NCBI GenBank assembly: GCA_046723355.1
Contig: JBKOUJ010000035.1
Coordinates: 74,461 to 138,460, forward strand
Length of the DNA stretch: 64,000 bases
Source: 13-2-20CM-68-14 sp046723355
Lineage (GTDB): Bacteria > Actinomycetota > Thermoleophilia > Gaiellales > Gaiellaceae
Direction: 5' to 3'
Positions 57,485 to 64,000 of the stretch are shown here, piece by piece. The notes under the pieces were generated by a model. That model saw only the letters and a program-made list of their open reading frames with translations. It had not been told where the DNA came from and did no database searches. Made by a program: the position numbers and the translations under genes. Within the stretch, counting starts at the first letter, position 1. Each line of letters opens with the position of its first letter.

Positions 57485-60000
57485 AGGCGGTCGTGATGGC
57501 CGGTGGCGAGGGCACGCGGCTGCGCCCGCTGACCTCGAACCAGCCGAAGCCGATGGTGCCCGTCGTCGGCAAGCCGTGCATGGAGCACATCGTCGAGCTC
57601 CTTCGCCGCCACGGCATGGAGGACGTGATCGTCACGGTCGCCTTCCTGCCGCAGGCGATCCGCAGCTACTTCGGTGACGGCGAGTCGCTCGGCGTCAACA
57701 TCGAGTACTCCGTCGAGGAATCGCCACTTGGCACGGCGGGGTCGGTCCGGCTGGCGAGCGGGCGGCTGGACGACACCTTCGTCGTCATCTCCGGCGACGC
57801 GCTGACGGACGTGAACCTCGAGAAGATCGTCGCCTTCCACCGCGAGGAGCAGGCGGCGGTGACGATCGGGCTGAAATCGGTCGAGAACCCACTCGAGTTC
57901 GGGATCGTCGTCACCGACGACGAGGGACGGATCGAACGCTTCCTCGAGAAGCCCTCCTGGGGTCAGGTCTTCTCGGACACGATCAACACCGGCATCTACG
58001 TCCTCGAGCCGGAGGTGCTGCGGCACGTCCCGAGCGACCGACCGTACGACTTCTCCAAGGAGCTCTTCCCGCTGCTGCTCGAGATGGGCCGGCCGCTCTA
58101 CGGCTACGTCTTCGACGAGTACTGGCAGGACATCGGCAACCTCGACCAGTTCCGGCAGGCGAACTTCGACGCGCTCGACGAGGCGGTCGCCCTGGAAGTC
58201 CCGGGGATCCGCCTGCGCGGGAACGTCTGGCTGGGGGAGGGGGTCGAGCTCGACGACCTCGAGCAGATCGAGGGGCCCGCGTTCGTCGGCAACTACTCCA
58301 GGATCGCGGCCGGGGCAACGGTCGCGCCGTACTCGGTGCTCGGAGCGAGCGTCACGGTCCGCGAGCGGGCCCGGATAAGCCGCAGCGTCGTCGACTCGTC
58401 GACCTACGTCGGCCGCAGCGCGGTGATCGAAGGCGCGATCTTAGGGCGCGGCTGCGACGTCGGCTCGCACGTGCTCGTCCAGGAAGGCGCCGCGATTGGC
58501 GACGAGGTCGCCCTCGGCGCGCAGAGCGTCGTCCATCCCGGGGTTCGCATCTACCCGAACAAGGAGGTCGAGAGCGGCGCACAAGTGACGGAGAGCGTCA
58601 TCTGGGAGTCGCGCGCCACCTCGCGTCTCTGGGGCCGCGACGGCCTCTCCGGACTCATCAACGTCGACGTCACGCCCGAGGTCGCGGTGCGACTCGCTGC
58701 AGCCCTCGGGACAGCGCTCGAGCGCGGCGACCGCGTCGTCTGCAGCCGCGAGGCCCCGCCCGGCTGCCGGATGATCAAGCGGGCGATGATCGCCGGCCTC
58801 AATTCGACCGGCGTCGACGTCGCCGACCTGCGCGTGCTTCCGGCCGCCGTCAACCGGCATCTGCTGAAGACGGAGAGCTTCGACGCAGGCTTCCACGTCG
58901 GCGTCAGCTACACGGATCCCGAGGTCGTCGAGATCCGATTCTTCGAGCAGCCGGGAATCCAGCTGACCGCGTCGATGCAGAAGGAGATCGAGAAGCATTT
59001 CACGCGCCTCGAGCTTCGCCGCGCCGCGCACAACGCGGTCGGCGACGTCAGCTACCCGGCCCGCGTGCGCGAGACCTACGCGCAGGATCTCCTGGGGACT
59101 CTCGACGCCGACGTTATCCGCAAGCGCAACTTCCGGATCGTCGTCGACTATGGCTACTCGGCGGCGTCGTACATGTTGCCGCTCGTGCTCGGGCCGCTGG
59201 GCGTCGAGGCGATCAGCGCCCATGCCTTCGTGGCCGACACGGCCGAGGCCGGATCGGCGACGCTGGCGGAGTCGATCGGACAGGCGAAGCGACTCGTACC
59301 GGCCGTGGCCGCCGACTTCGGAGCGGTCTTCGACCGTTCAGCCGAGCGGCTCTTCGTCATCGACGAGCAGGGCCGCGAGATCGCCGTCGAGCAGACTCTG
59401 CTCCTCTTCCTCCGCCTGCTCGGCTCGAACGGGCGCCGCGGCAAGCTCGCCTTCCCGGTGACGGTCACGAGCGAGGTCGACCGGCTGGCCGAGGCTTCAG
59501 GGCTCGAGGTCGTGCGGACCCCGGCGAACCTGGCCGACTTGACGCAGCAGGCGGCCCAGGACGACGTAGTCTTCGCAGGCGCGCTCGGAGGCGGCTACGT
59601 CTTTCCGGAGTTCCTGCCCGCGTACGACGCCGTCGCCAGCCTCTGCAACCTGCTCGAGTTGCTCGCGCCGATGAACCAACCGATCTCCGAGCTCGTCGGC
59701 GACCTGCCGGTCTCGACGCTCGTCCATCGACAGATCCTGTGCCCGTGGGCGATGAAGGGCCTGGTCATGCGGCTCCTCAGCGAGCGCCTCCGCGACCGCG
59801 AGCTCGACCTGACCGACGGGATCAAGGTGTTCGAAAAGCGCGGCTGGGCGCAGGTGTTGCCCGATCCCGACGAGCCTGTCGTTCACATCTACGCCGAGGG
59901 AAAGACGAAGGACGACTCGCAAGCCCTCGAAGCCGAGCTGCACGCTCTGGTCGACGAGATTTTGCAGACCGAGGAGGCAGAAGCCTCAAGTACAGGTTGA
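57481..60000 (+). CDS. Mannose-1-phosphate guanylyltransferase fused to a degenerate phosphomannomutase domain
   Basis: An 839-residue fusion. Residues 1-235 are a nucleotidyltransferase (MAGGEGTRLRPLTSNQPKPM, VVISGDALTDVN), 250-375 a left-handed beta-helix of hexapeptide repeats, and 385-830 a phosphohexomutase. The mutase lacks its catalytic serine loop: TASHNP is replaced by VSYTDPE, and the metal loop DGDxDR reads FDRSAERLF. Likely activity is GDP-mannose (or another NDP-sugar) formation, with the mutase part structural or regulatory (inference). TTG start overlaps pgsA by 4 bp. Confidence 0.88.
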   Translation: MKAVVMAGGEGTRLRPLTSNQPKPMVPVVGKPCMEHIVELLRRHGMEDVIVTVAFLPQAIRSYFGDGESLGVNIEYSVEESPLGTAGSVRLASGRLDDTFVVISGDALTDVNLEKIVAFHREEQAAVTIGLKSVENPLEFGIVVTDDEGRIERFLEKPSWGQVFSDTINTGIYVLEPEVLRHVPSDRPYDFSKELFPLLLEMGRPLYGYVFDEYWQDIGNLDQFRQANFDALDEAVALEVPGIRLRGNVWLGEGVELDDLEQIEGPAFVGNYSRIAAGATVAPYSVLGASVTVRERARISRSVVDSSTYVGRSAVIEGAILGRGCDVGSHVLVQEGAAIGDEVALGAQSVVHPGVRIYPNKEVESGAQVTESVIWESRATSRLWGRDGLSGLINVDVTPEVAVRLAAALGTALERGDRVVCSREAPPGCRMIKRAMIAGLNSTGVDVADLRVLPAAVNRHLLKTESFDAGFHVGVSYTDPEVVEIRFFEQPGIQLTASMQKEIEKHFTRLELRRAAHNAVGDVSYPARVRETYAQDLLGTLDADVIRKRNFRIVVDYGYSAASYMLPLVLGPLGVEAISAHAFVADTAEAGSATLAESIGQAKRLVPAVAADFGAVFDRSAERLFVIDEQGREIAVEQTLLLFLRLLGSNGRRGKLAFPVTVTSEVDRLAEASGLEVVRTPANLADLTQQAAQDDVVFAGALGGGYVFPEFLPAYDAVASLCNLLELLAPMNQPISELVGDLPVSTLVHRQILCPWAMKGLVMRLLSERLRDRELDLTDGIKVFEKRGWAQVLPDPDEPVVHIYAEGKTKDDSQALEAELHALVDEILQTEEAEASSTG

Positions 60001-60061
60001 CCCTTAGTCGGCCCGCTGCTTTACTTCATTGTCCGTCACCTTCGACTGAAAGGGCGTCCTT

Positions 60062-60319
60062 TTGGAACCTCTACCTGATCTCGGGTCGCTGTCCGACGAC
60101 GACCTCAAGAAGGAGATCGACAAGCTCAAGGAACAGGAGCGGGAGATCTCCTACCAGCGCCGGATCCTGCACGGCAAGATCGACATCCTGCGCGCGGAGC
60201 TCGTGGCCCGGCTCCAGAAGACCGGCGGGAAAGGTGTGCTCGAGAGCGTCGACGTCGAGTCGCTGACCGCGATCCTCTCCGGCAAAGCGACCCCCAACGT
60301 CCCGGGCGAGGAAGCGTAG
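60062..60319 (+). CDS. rsiG: RsiG-like c-di-GMP-dependent anti-sigma factor
   Basis: An 85-residue helical protein with LPDLGSLSDDDLKKEIDKLK, then EREISYQRRILHGKIDILRA. RsiG of Streptomyces holds the sigma factor WhiG when bound to c-di-GMP through E(x3)S(x2)R(x3)Q(x3)D. Here the motif is E26-S30-R33-H37-D41, with His replacing Gln. A single motif copy implies an antiparallel homodimer, as reported for Rubrobacter-type RsiG. TTG start after GAAAGG. Next to garA-like and merR. No whiG-like sigma gene in the window. Confidence 0.82.
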   Translation: MEPLPDLGSLSDDDLKKEIDKLKEQEREISYQRRILHGKIDILRAELVARLQKTGGKGVLESVDVESLTAILSGKATPNVPGEEA

Positions 60320-60328
60320 GACGAGGAA

Positions 60329-60796
60329 TTGAGCGTCGTCTACTGCCCGGAGTGCGGCTTCCAGAACCCGGAAGCCGCGAACTATTGCTCGAAGTGCGGC
60401 GCGCTGCTCGTCGTCGACGAAGCGGGCACCGAGACGACGCAGTCGTACACGCCCGAGGAGAACGGCGACGAGAACGGCACGCTCGACGAGTTTGCGGCGG
60501 AAGGTCCGGCTCTCGTGGTGCGCTCGGGCGGGGGCCGCGCCGGCGAGCACTTCATTCCGCAGGCAGAGCGGACGACGATCGGCCGCTCGCCCGACAACGA
60601 CATCTTCCTCGACGACGTCACCGTCTCGCGCAAGCACGCCGTCCTTGCGCAGAACGGCAACCAGTTCCTGATCGAGGACCTGGGGAGCCTCAACGGCACC
60701 TTCGTCAACCGCCGCCGGATCGAGTCGCCGACGCGGCTGGAGAGCGGCGACGAGGTCCAGATAGGCAAGTACCGGCTCAGCTTCATCAGCAAATGA
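60329..60796 (+). CDS. GarA-like FHA protein with N-terminal zinc ribbon
   Basis: 155 residues. A zinc ribbon (YCPECGFQNPEAANYCSKCG; C6, C9, C20, C23), a linker with ETTQSY (residues 35-40) resembling the ETTS phosphothreonine motif of mycobacterial GarA, then an FHA domain (TTIGRSPDNDIFLDDVTVSR, KHAVL, LGSLNGTFVNRRRI). GarA controls 2-oxoglutarate and glutamate enzymes when unphosphorylated. The zinc ribbon is an addition not found in GarA. TTG start; coupled to merR, as in mycobacteria. Confidence 0.88.
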   Translation: MSVVYCPECGFQNPEAANYCSKCGALLVVDEAGTETTQSYTPEENGDENGTLDEFAAEGPALVVRSGGGRAGEHFIPQAERTTIGRSPDNDIFLDDVTVSRKHAVLAQNGNQFLIEDLGSLNGTFVNRRRIESPTRLESGDEVQIGKYRLSFISK

Positions 60797-61482
60797 GCGC
60801 CCCGGCACAGACCTCGACCTCACAACGGCTGCTGACGATCGGTGCCGTCACGCGCCGCCTCAAGGATGAGTTTCCGGACATCTCCATCTCGAAGATCCGC
60901 TATCTCGAAGACCAGGGGCTGCTCGCGCCGCGGCGAACGCAGGGCGGCTACCGGCTCTTCAGCGAGGAGGACGTCGAGCGGCTCGAGACGATCCTGCGGC
61001 TCCAACGCGACGAGTTCCTGCCGCTGCGCGTGATCCGGCAAGAGCTGTCATCTCCGGGGGTCGCCAAGACGACTAAGAAACGGCGCGGGCTCTCGGCTGC
61101 CGAGGAGGAGCTGGACCTGGGGGAGCTCTGCGAGCGGGCCGGGGTCACACCCGCGCTGGCGCGTGAGCTCGAGGAGTTCGGCCTCCTCGAGCCGCGGAAC
61201 GACAACGGCACGAAGCTCTACGGTGAGCGCGACGTCGAAGTGGCGGTGACTTGCGCGAAGCTCTCTCGCTACGGCATCTCGGCGCGGCACCTACGCACGT
61301 TCCGCACGGCGGCCGACCGTGAGGCCGGCCTCTTGGAGCAGATCGTCGCTCCGGCGCTCCGCTCGCGGAACCCGGAGCGGCGCCAGGCGGCGCTGGACGA
61401 GCTCCAGAACCTAGCCGAGCTTGCCCAGGAGCTCTCGCAGCTCCTGTTCTGGCGCGACCTCAAGCAGCTCGCCGACCGCTGA
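60793..61482 (+). CDS. MerR-family transcriptional regulator
   Basis: 229 residues. MerR-type winged HTH at the start (LTIGAVTRRL, ISISKIRYLEDQGLLAPRRT, GGYRLFSEEDVERLETILRL), then a long second half (about 110-229) that looks like another HTH-like unit plus helices. No effector cysteines. Gene order FHA-merR matches Rv1827-Rv1828 of M. tuberculosis. ATG overlaps the FHA stop (ATGA). Confidence 0.9.
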   Translation: MSAPAQTSTSQRLLTIGAVTRRLKDEFPDISISKIRYLEDQGLLAPRRTQGGYRLFSEEDVERLETILRLQRDEFLPLRVIRQELSSPGVAKTTKKRRGLSAAEEELDLGELCERAGVTPALARELEEFGLLEPRNDNGTKLYGERDVEVAVTCAKLSRYGISARHLRTFRTAADREAGLLEQIVAPALRSRNPERRQAALDELQNLAELAQELSQLLFWRDLKQLADR

Positions 61483-62000
61483 TGGCGATCGATCTCAGGG
61501 AACGCGTCCGCGATGTGCCGGACTGGCCTGAGCCGGGTGTCGTCTTCCGCGACATCACGCCGCTCCTCCGCGACCCGGTCGCGCTCGATCAGACGGTGTC
61601 TGGGCTCGCGGAGTGGGGGAAGGGCGTCCGGCCGGACGTCGTGCTCGGCGCAGAGGCGCGGGGCTTCATCCTCGGCGCCGCGATCGCGCGCGAGATCGGC
61701 TGTGGTTTCGTGCCCGCCCGGCGCCCCGGCAAGCTGCCGCCCGAGACGGTGGGCGCCACGTACGCGCTCGAGTACGGCCAGAACACGCTCGAGCTCCATC
61801 CGGAGACGATCCGGCCGGGCGACCGCGTCCTGATCCACGACGACGTTCTGGCGACCGGCGGCACGGTCGAGGCGATCGCCGGCCTCGTCGAAGGCCTCGG
61901 CGCCGAGGTGGTTGGCGTGGCGTTCATCATCGAGCTGACCTTCCTGAACGGTCGTGAACGGCTCGCGAAGTACCCGTTTCACGCGCTGCTTGCGTACTGA
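61482..62000 (+). CDS. apt: Adenine phosphoribosyltransferase
   Basis: Salvages adenine to AMP with PRPP. 172 residues with IDLRERVRDVPDWPEPGVVF, RDITPLLRD, GAEARGFILGAAIAREIG, PARRPGKLPPETV, and the PRPP loop VLIHDDVLATGGTVEAI. Typical in all respects. ATG overlaps the merR stop (TGATG). Confidence 0.96.
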   Translation: MAIDLRERVRDVPDWPEPGVVFRDITPLLRDPVALDQTVSGLAEWGKGVRPDVVLGAEARGFILGAAIAREIGCGFVPARRPGKLPPETVGATYALEYGQNTLELHPETIRPGDRVLIHDDVLATGGTVEAIAGLVEGLGAEVVGVAFIIELTFLNGRERLAKYPFHALLAY

Positions 62001-62054
62001 CACATCGGGGTGCGGCCTAATCAGCCCGTCCGGGCGGCCGATTACAAGAGAGCC

Positions 62055-62657
62055 ATGTACGACGGTCTGACAACGCGTTACACGTTCACGTGCCCCGAGC
62101 ATGGCGACACGCGGGTTTCGCTCTCCAGCTTCCGGCGGCTCGAACGGCTCGCGGGCACGGCGCATCCCGCCCTGTACCGCGTCGACTTCGAGTGCCGGTG
62201 CGGGGCAGAGCATCCGGGTCTCGTCACCCACGAGGAGCTCGATCTGGCGCCGCTCGGGCTTGGGGCCGACGTCTCCTTCCTGAACCTGATGACCGACCGT
62301 CTCGAGGCGATCGAGGTCGAGCTCGCAGAGCTGGCCGCAGCGCGGATCGGCGCGGGGGAGTGGCCGTGGAGCTTCTTCTGCTACCCCGAGAACCAGCCTC
62401 GACCGGTTTTTCCGTCCTCGTTTGCGCTGCTTGCGGCTGCGTACGGCGCCGTGGGCCTCGCGGTGCGCTGCCCCGCATGCGACCGGACGTCGATCAACCT
62501 CGTGTCCGAGCAGCACGTCGACCTCCCCTTCCACAACGACGCAGAGATCGGCGTCGTCGAGCACGTTTTCGAGGCCGACGCCGCGCGCGCCGTCGAGGAA
62601 TTCGCGGCGGAGCTCCATTCCGCGCGTTTCGACGCCCGGAGGCTGGCGCTCGAATAA
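62055..62657 (+). CDS. Hypothetical protein with two Cys-pair zinc sites
   Basis: About 200 residues from ATG 62055 (GTG 62010 is an alternative). YTFTCPEHGDTRVSLSSFRR and FECRCGAEHPGLVTHEEL give one Cys/His cluster; AVRCPACDRTSINLVSEQHV gives another. Between them are helices and WPWSFFCYPENQPRPVFPSS. No enzyme motif. Seems a soluble, probably zinc-binding protein; unrecognised. Confidence 0.7.
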   Translation: MYDGLTTRYTFTCPEHGDTRVSLSSFRRLERLAGTAHPALYRVDFECRCGAEHPGLVTHEELDLAPLGLGADVSFLNLMTDRLEAIEVELAELAAARIGAGEWPWSFFCYPENQPRPVFPSSFALLAAAYGAVGLAVRCPACDRTSINLVSEQHVDLPFHNDAEIGVVEHVFEADAARAVEEFAAELHSARFDARRLALE

Positions 62658-62689
62658 ATTTCGCCGCCGCGGGTAGACGGGTTTGCAGA

Positions 62690-63271
62690 ATGTACGGCCT
62701 CACCCGCGCAACCGTGACGCTCCTTGCCGCAGCCGCCGCGGGGTTTCTGATCTGGATCGCGACGCAGGTCGGCGACAGCTCGAACGGCGACTACTGGGCG
62801 ACCTACGGGCTGATCGCAGGCGGGGGCCTCGTGATGGCGCTCTCGCAGCTGCTCGGGGGATGGACGAAGTGGGGGCTGCCGCGGATGTCGATCGACGTTT
62901 TCCTTTGGGCCTTCGTCCCGGCCGCGGTCGCGGTGCTCTGGATCGTCATCTTCCACCAGCCGGACCACGGCTTGGGCCGCAATCACATCCGCAAGTGGTC
63001 GGACGACATCGGCATCGACGGGCTCGTCAAGGACTTCAAGGACTACGTGGGCGTGCTCGCGTTCGGCCTCGGGCTCATCTTCGGCTATACGTTCGACACG
63101 ACCGGCCCAGCGGCGCGCGGAGCGGTTGAACCGGGCGACCGGACCGTTGCCGGGCGGCCCGCACCGACGCCCCCTCGAGACGCGCCGCAGCGCGAAGCGC
63201 CGCCGCCTGATGCGCCGTCGCACCAAACGCGTCCGCGCGAGCCCGTGAGCACCGACTCACGCTCCGAGTAG
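62690..63271 (+). CDS. Membrane protein with four helices and Pro-rich tail
   Basis: 193 residues. Hydrophobic segments near 5-25, 40-55, 68-90 and 125-142, with the conserved-looking loop HQPDHGLGRNHIRKWSDDIG between the third and fourth. The last 50 residues are Pro/Arg-rich and cytoplasmic by charge. No family recognised. Confidence 0.65.
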   Translation: MYGLTRATVTLLAAAAAGFLIWIATQVGDSSNGDYWATYGLIAGGGLVMALSQLLGGWTKWGLPRMSIDVFLWAFVPAAVAVLWIVIFHQPDHGLGRNHIRKWSDDIGIDGLVKDFKDYVGVLAFGLGLIFGYTFDTTGPAARGAVEPGDRTVAGRPAPTPPRDAPQREAPPPDAPSHQTRPREPVSTDSRSE

Positions 63272-63320
63272 CTTCCTTCGAGGGATGAAGCCCTCTCCGG
63301 GGGCTGGCGATACCCCAGGC

Positions 63321-63500
63321 ATGAGCGCCGCAACTCATAGCCGCAGCGACCTGCTGATCTGGCACTGCTCGGCGTTCGAGCGGAATCGACTTCCCGCAGC
63401 CGATCGGCTCCTGCAGCTGATCGGCGCCGAGCTGGCACGGCTACTGCTCGTCGCCCTGGCCGGCGACCACCGCATGGGTTCGCGGCCGCTGGCCGCCTAG
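63321..63500 (+). CDS. Small hypothetical protein, 59 residues
   Basis: Starts at ATG 63321 (an upstream ATG-type start at 63285 is in frame). SAATHSRSDLLIWHCSAFER, NRLPAADRLLQLIGAELARL, LLVALAGDHRM. One amphipathic helix region; codon use is host-like. Its stop overlaps the stop of the next minus-strand gene by 4 bp. Unrecognised. Confidence 0.45.
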   Translation: MSAATHSRSDLLIWHCSAFERNRLPAADRLLQLIGAELARLLLVALAGDHRMGSRPLAA

Positions 63501-63724
63501 CGGTCGCGGCGGACTTTCGCCTGACGCCTCGGCGGCACGTTTTCTCCGAAGACGCGGACGAAGATGAAGATGGCGCAGGCGCCGAGGGCCGCGAAGATGA
63601 ACGCCGTCCCGCTCGAGACGCCGACGGCGAGCGACCCGAAGTAGATGAAAGCGCCGAGGCCGACCGCCCACAGGAACGAGATGAAGCCGTGGTCGAACGA
63701 GGGCGGGCGCGGCAGGTGCGGCAT
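63497..63724 (-). CDS. Small two-helix membrane protein
   Basis: 75 residues: PHLPRPPSFDHG, then helices FISFLWAVGLGAFIYFGSLA and GTAFIFAALGACAIFIFVRV, ending in a basic tail (ENVPPRRQAKVRRDR). TAGAGT on the minus strand (63737-63732) lies 7 nt before the ATG, which supports this start over longer readings. Confidence 0.65.
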   Translation of the reverse strand: MPHLPRPPSFDHGFISFLWAVGLGAFIYFGSLAVGVSSGTAFIFAALGACAIFIFVRVFGENVPPRRQAKVRRDR

Positions 63725-63755
63725 CTGCAAGACTCTAGTCGAGGGGAGAGGGGAG

Positions 63756-63796
63756 ATTTCCACAAGCTGCAAGGTCTGCTGTGGAAATGTGGATAA
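63756..63796. promoter_or_regulatory. Cluster of three DnaA-box-like 9-mers
   Basis: ATTTCCACA (63756-63764), its exact inverse TGTGGAAAT (63780-63788), and TGTGGATAA (63788-63796), the perfect complement of the consensus TTATCCACA. AT-rich sequence follows (63797-63815). The rest of 63725-64000 shows no supported gene. It could be the edge of oriC, a DnaA-controlled promoter or a titration site. Confidence 0.45.
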
Positions 63797-64000
63797 TTGA
63801 ATTCTTGCAAATTGCGCGGTTTTCGTATGTCGGACCTCTTGCGAGAGGCCATGTCCTCTCCTAGATTTCCGTTTGCGCCGAGCACGGAGCGCAAGTAGGT
63901 CGAAGCCGGAACCGGAGGCAGTAGGCGGAAGCCGAAGGTCAGCGGATCCGGGGGACGAAAGCGAAATCGGCTCGGCGAACGAAACGGCCACCTTCGGGTG

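Noticed and set aside
1..64000. CRISPR array, restriction-modification, toxin-antitoxin or known anti-phage system
   Set aside because: No regularly spaced repeats and no Cas, methylase-nuclease pairs or classical toxin folds were seen on either strand.

Overview
The window looks like chromosomal DNA from a high-GC actinobacterium, most likely a deep-branching member of class Thermoleophilia (Gaiella-like or Solirubrobacter-like). This placement is inferred from gene content and order: two-subunit glycyl-tRNA synthetase, pyruvate phosphate dikinase with its regulator, SepF/DivIVA division genes, MEP isoprenoid genes, an RsiG-like c-di-GMP anti-sigma factor and a GarA-like FHA protein beside a MerR regulator. 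No rRNA or other decisive marker is present. Gene starts are revealing: at least nineteen genes have a TANNNT hexamer 6-10 nt before the start codon and no clear ribosome binding site, the signature of leaderless transcription.

Layout. 0-9.6 kb: the end of recO, a GNAT acetyltransferase behind a predicted three-way-junction RNA, glyQ-glyS, a secreted propeller, and the PPDK regulator with ppdK. 9.7-20 kb: RTX-repeat protein, rhomboid, comB, a LexA-controlled imuB with a DUF6504-like partner, a bicupin, error-prone dnaE2 and a GH15 enzyme. 20-30 kb: a frameshifted gene, a MITE-like inverted repeat, a phosphatase/nuclease, a class V aminotransferase, a RAYT transposase, murA (Cys to Asp), a degenerate HisB paralogue with RidA, a DHH-CBS-nucleotidyltransferase fusion, then pgeF-yggS-sepF. 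30-48 kb: yggT, divIVA, lspA, rluD, a diguanylate cyclase, gabT, and the long core operon rpsB-tsf-pyrH-frr-uppS-cdsA-dxr-rseP-ispG, followed by proS.

48-54.1 kb is an accessory island next to tRNA-Pro(GGG). A 40-nt direct repeat of the tRNA 3' half lies 4.2 kb away, as an attachment site would. The island holds small, partly broken genes: paralogous CxC proteins, phage-like short ORFs, secreted proteins and gene fragments. No integrase was found. 54.2-64 kb returns to core genes: a double-GAF histidine kinase, hutF, pgsA, a mannose-1-phosphate guanylyltransferase fused to a degenerate mutase, rsiG, garA-like, merR, apt, small membrane proteins, and three DnaA-box-like 9-mers at the right edge.

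Two families of dispersed palindromes run through the window. One is bipartite: a conserved GCGGCGTCGC-type hairpin, a 6-nt spacer and a second hairpin, in four copies. The other is a paired GGGACAGTCCC palindrome, whose core also sits just upstream of the RAYT gene. Together they suggest an active or recently active REPIN/RAYT system. The SOS cassette (imuB, dnaE2), the c-di-GMP pieces (GGDEF protein, RsiG) and the cell-wall/division genes are the main functional modules.
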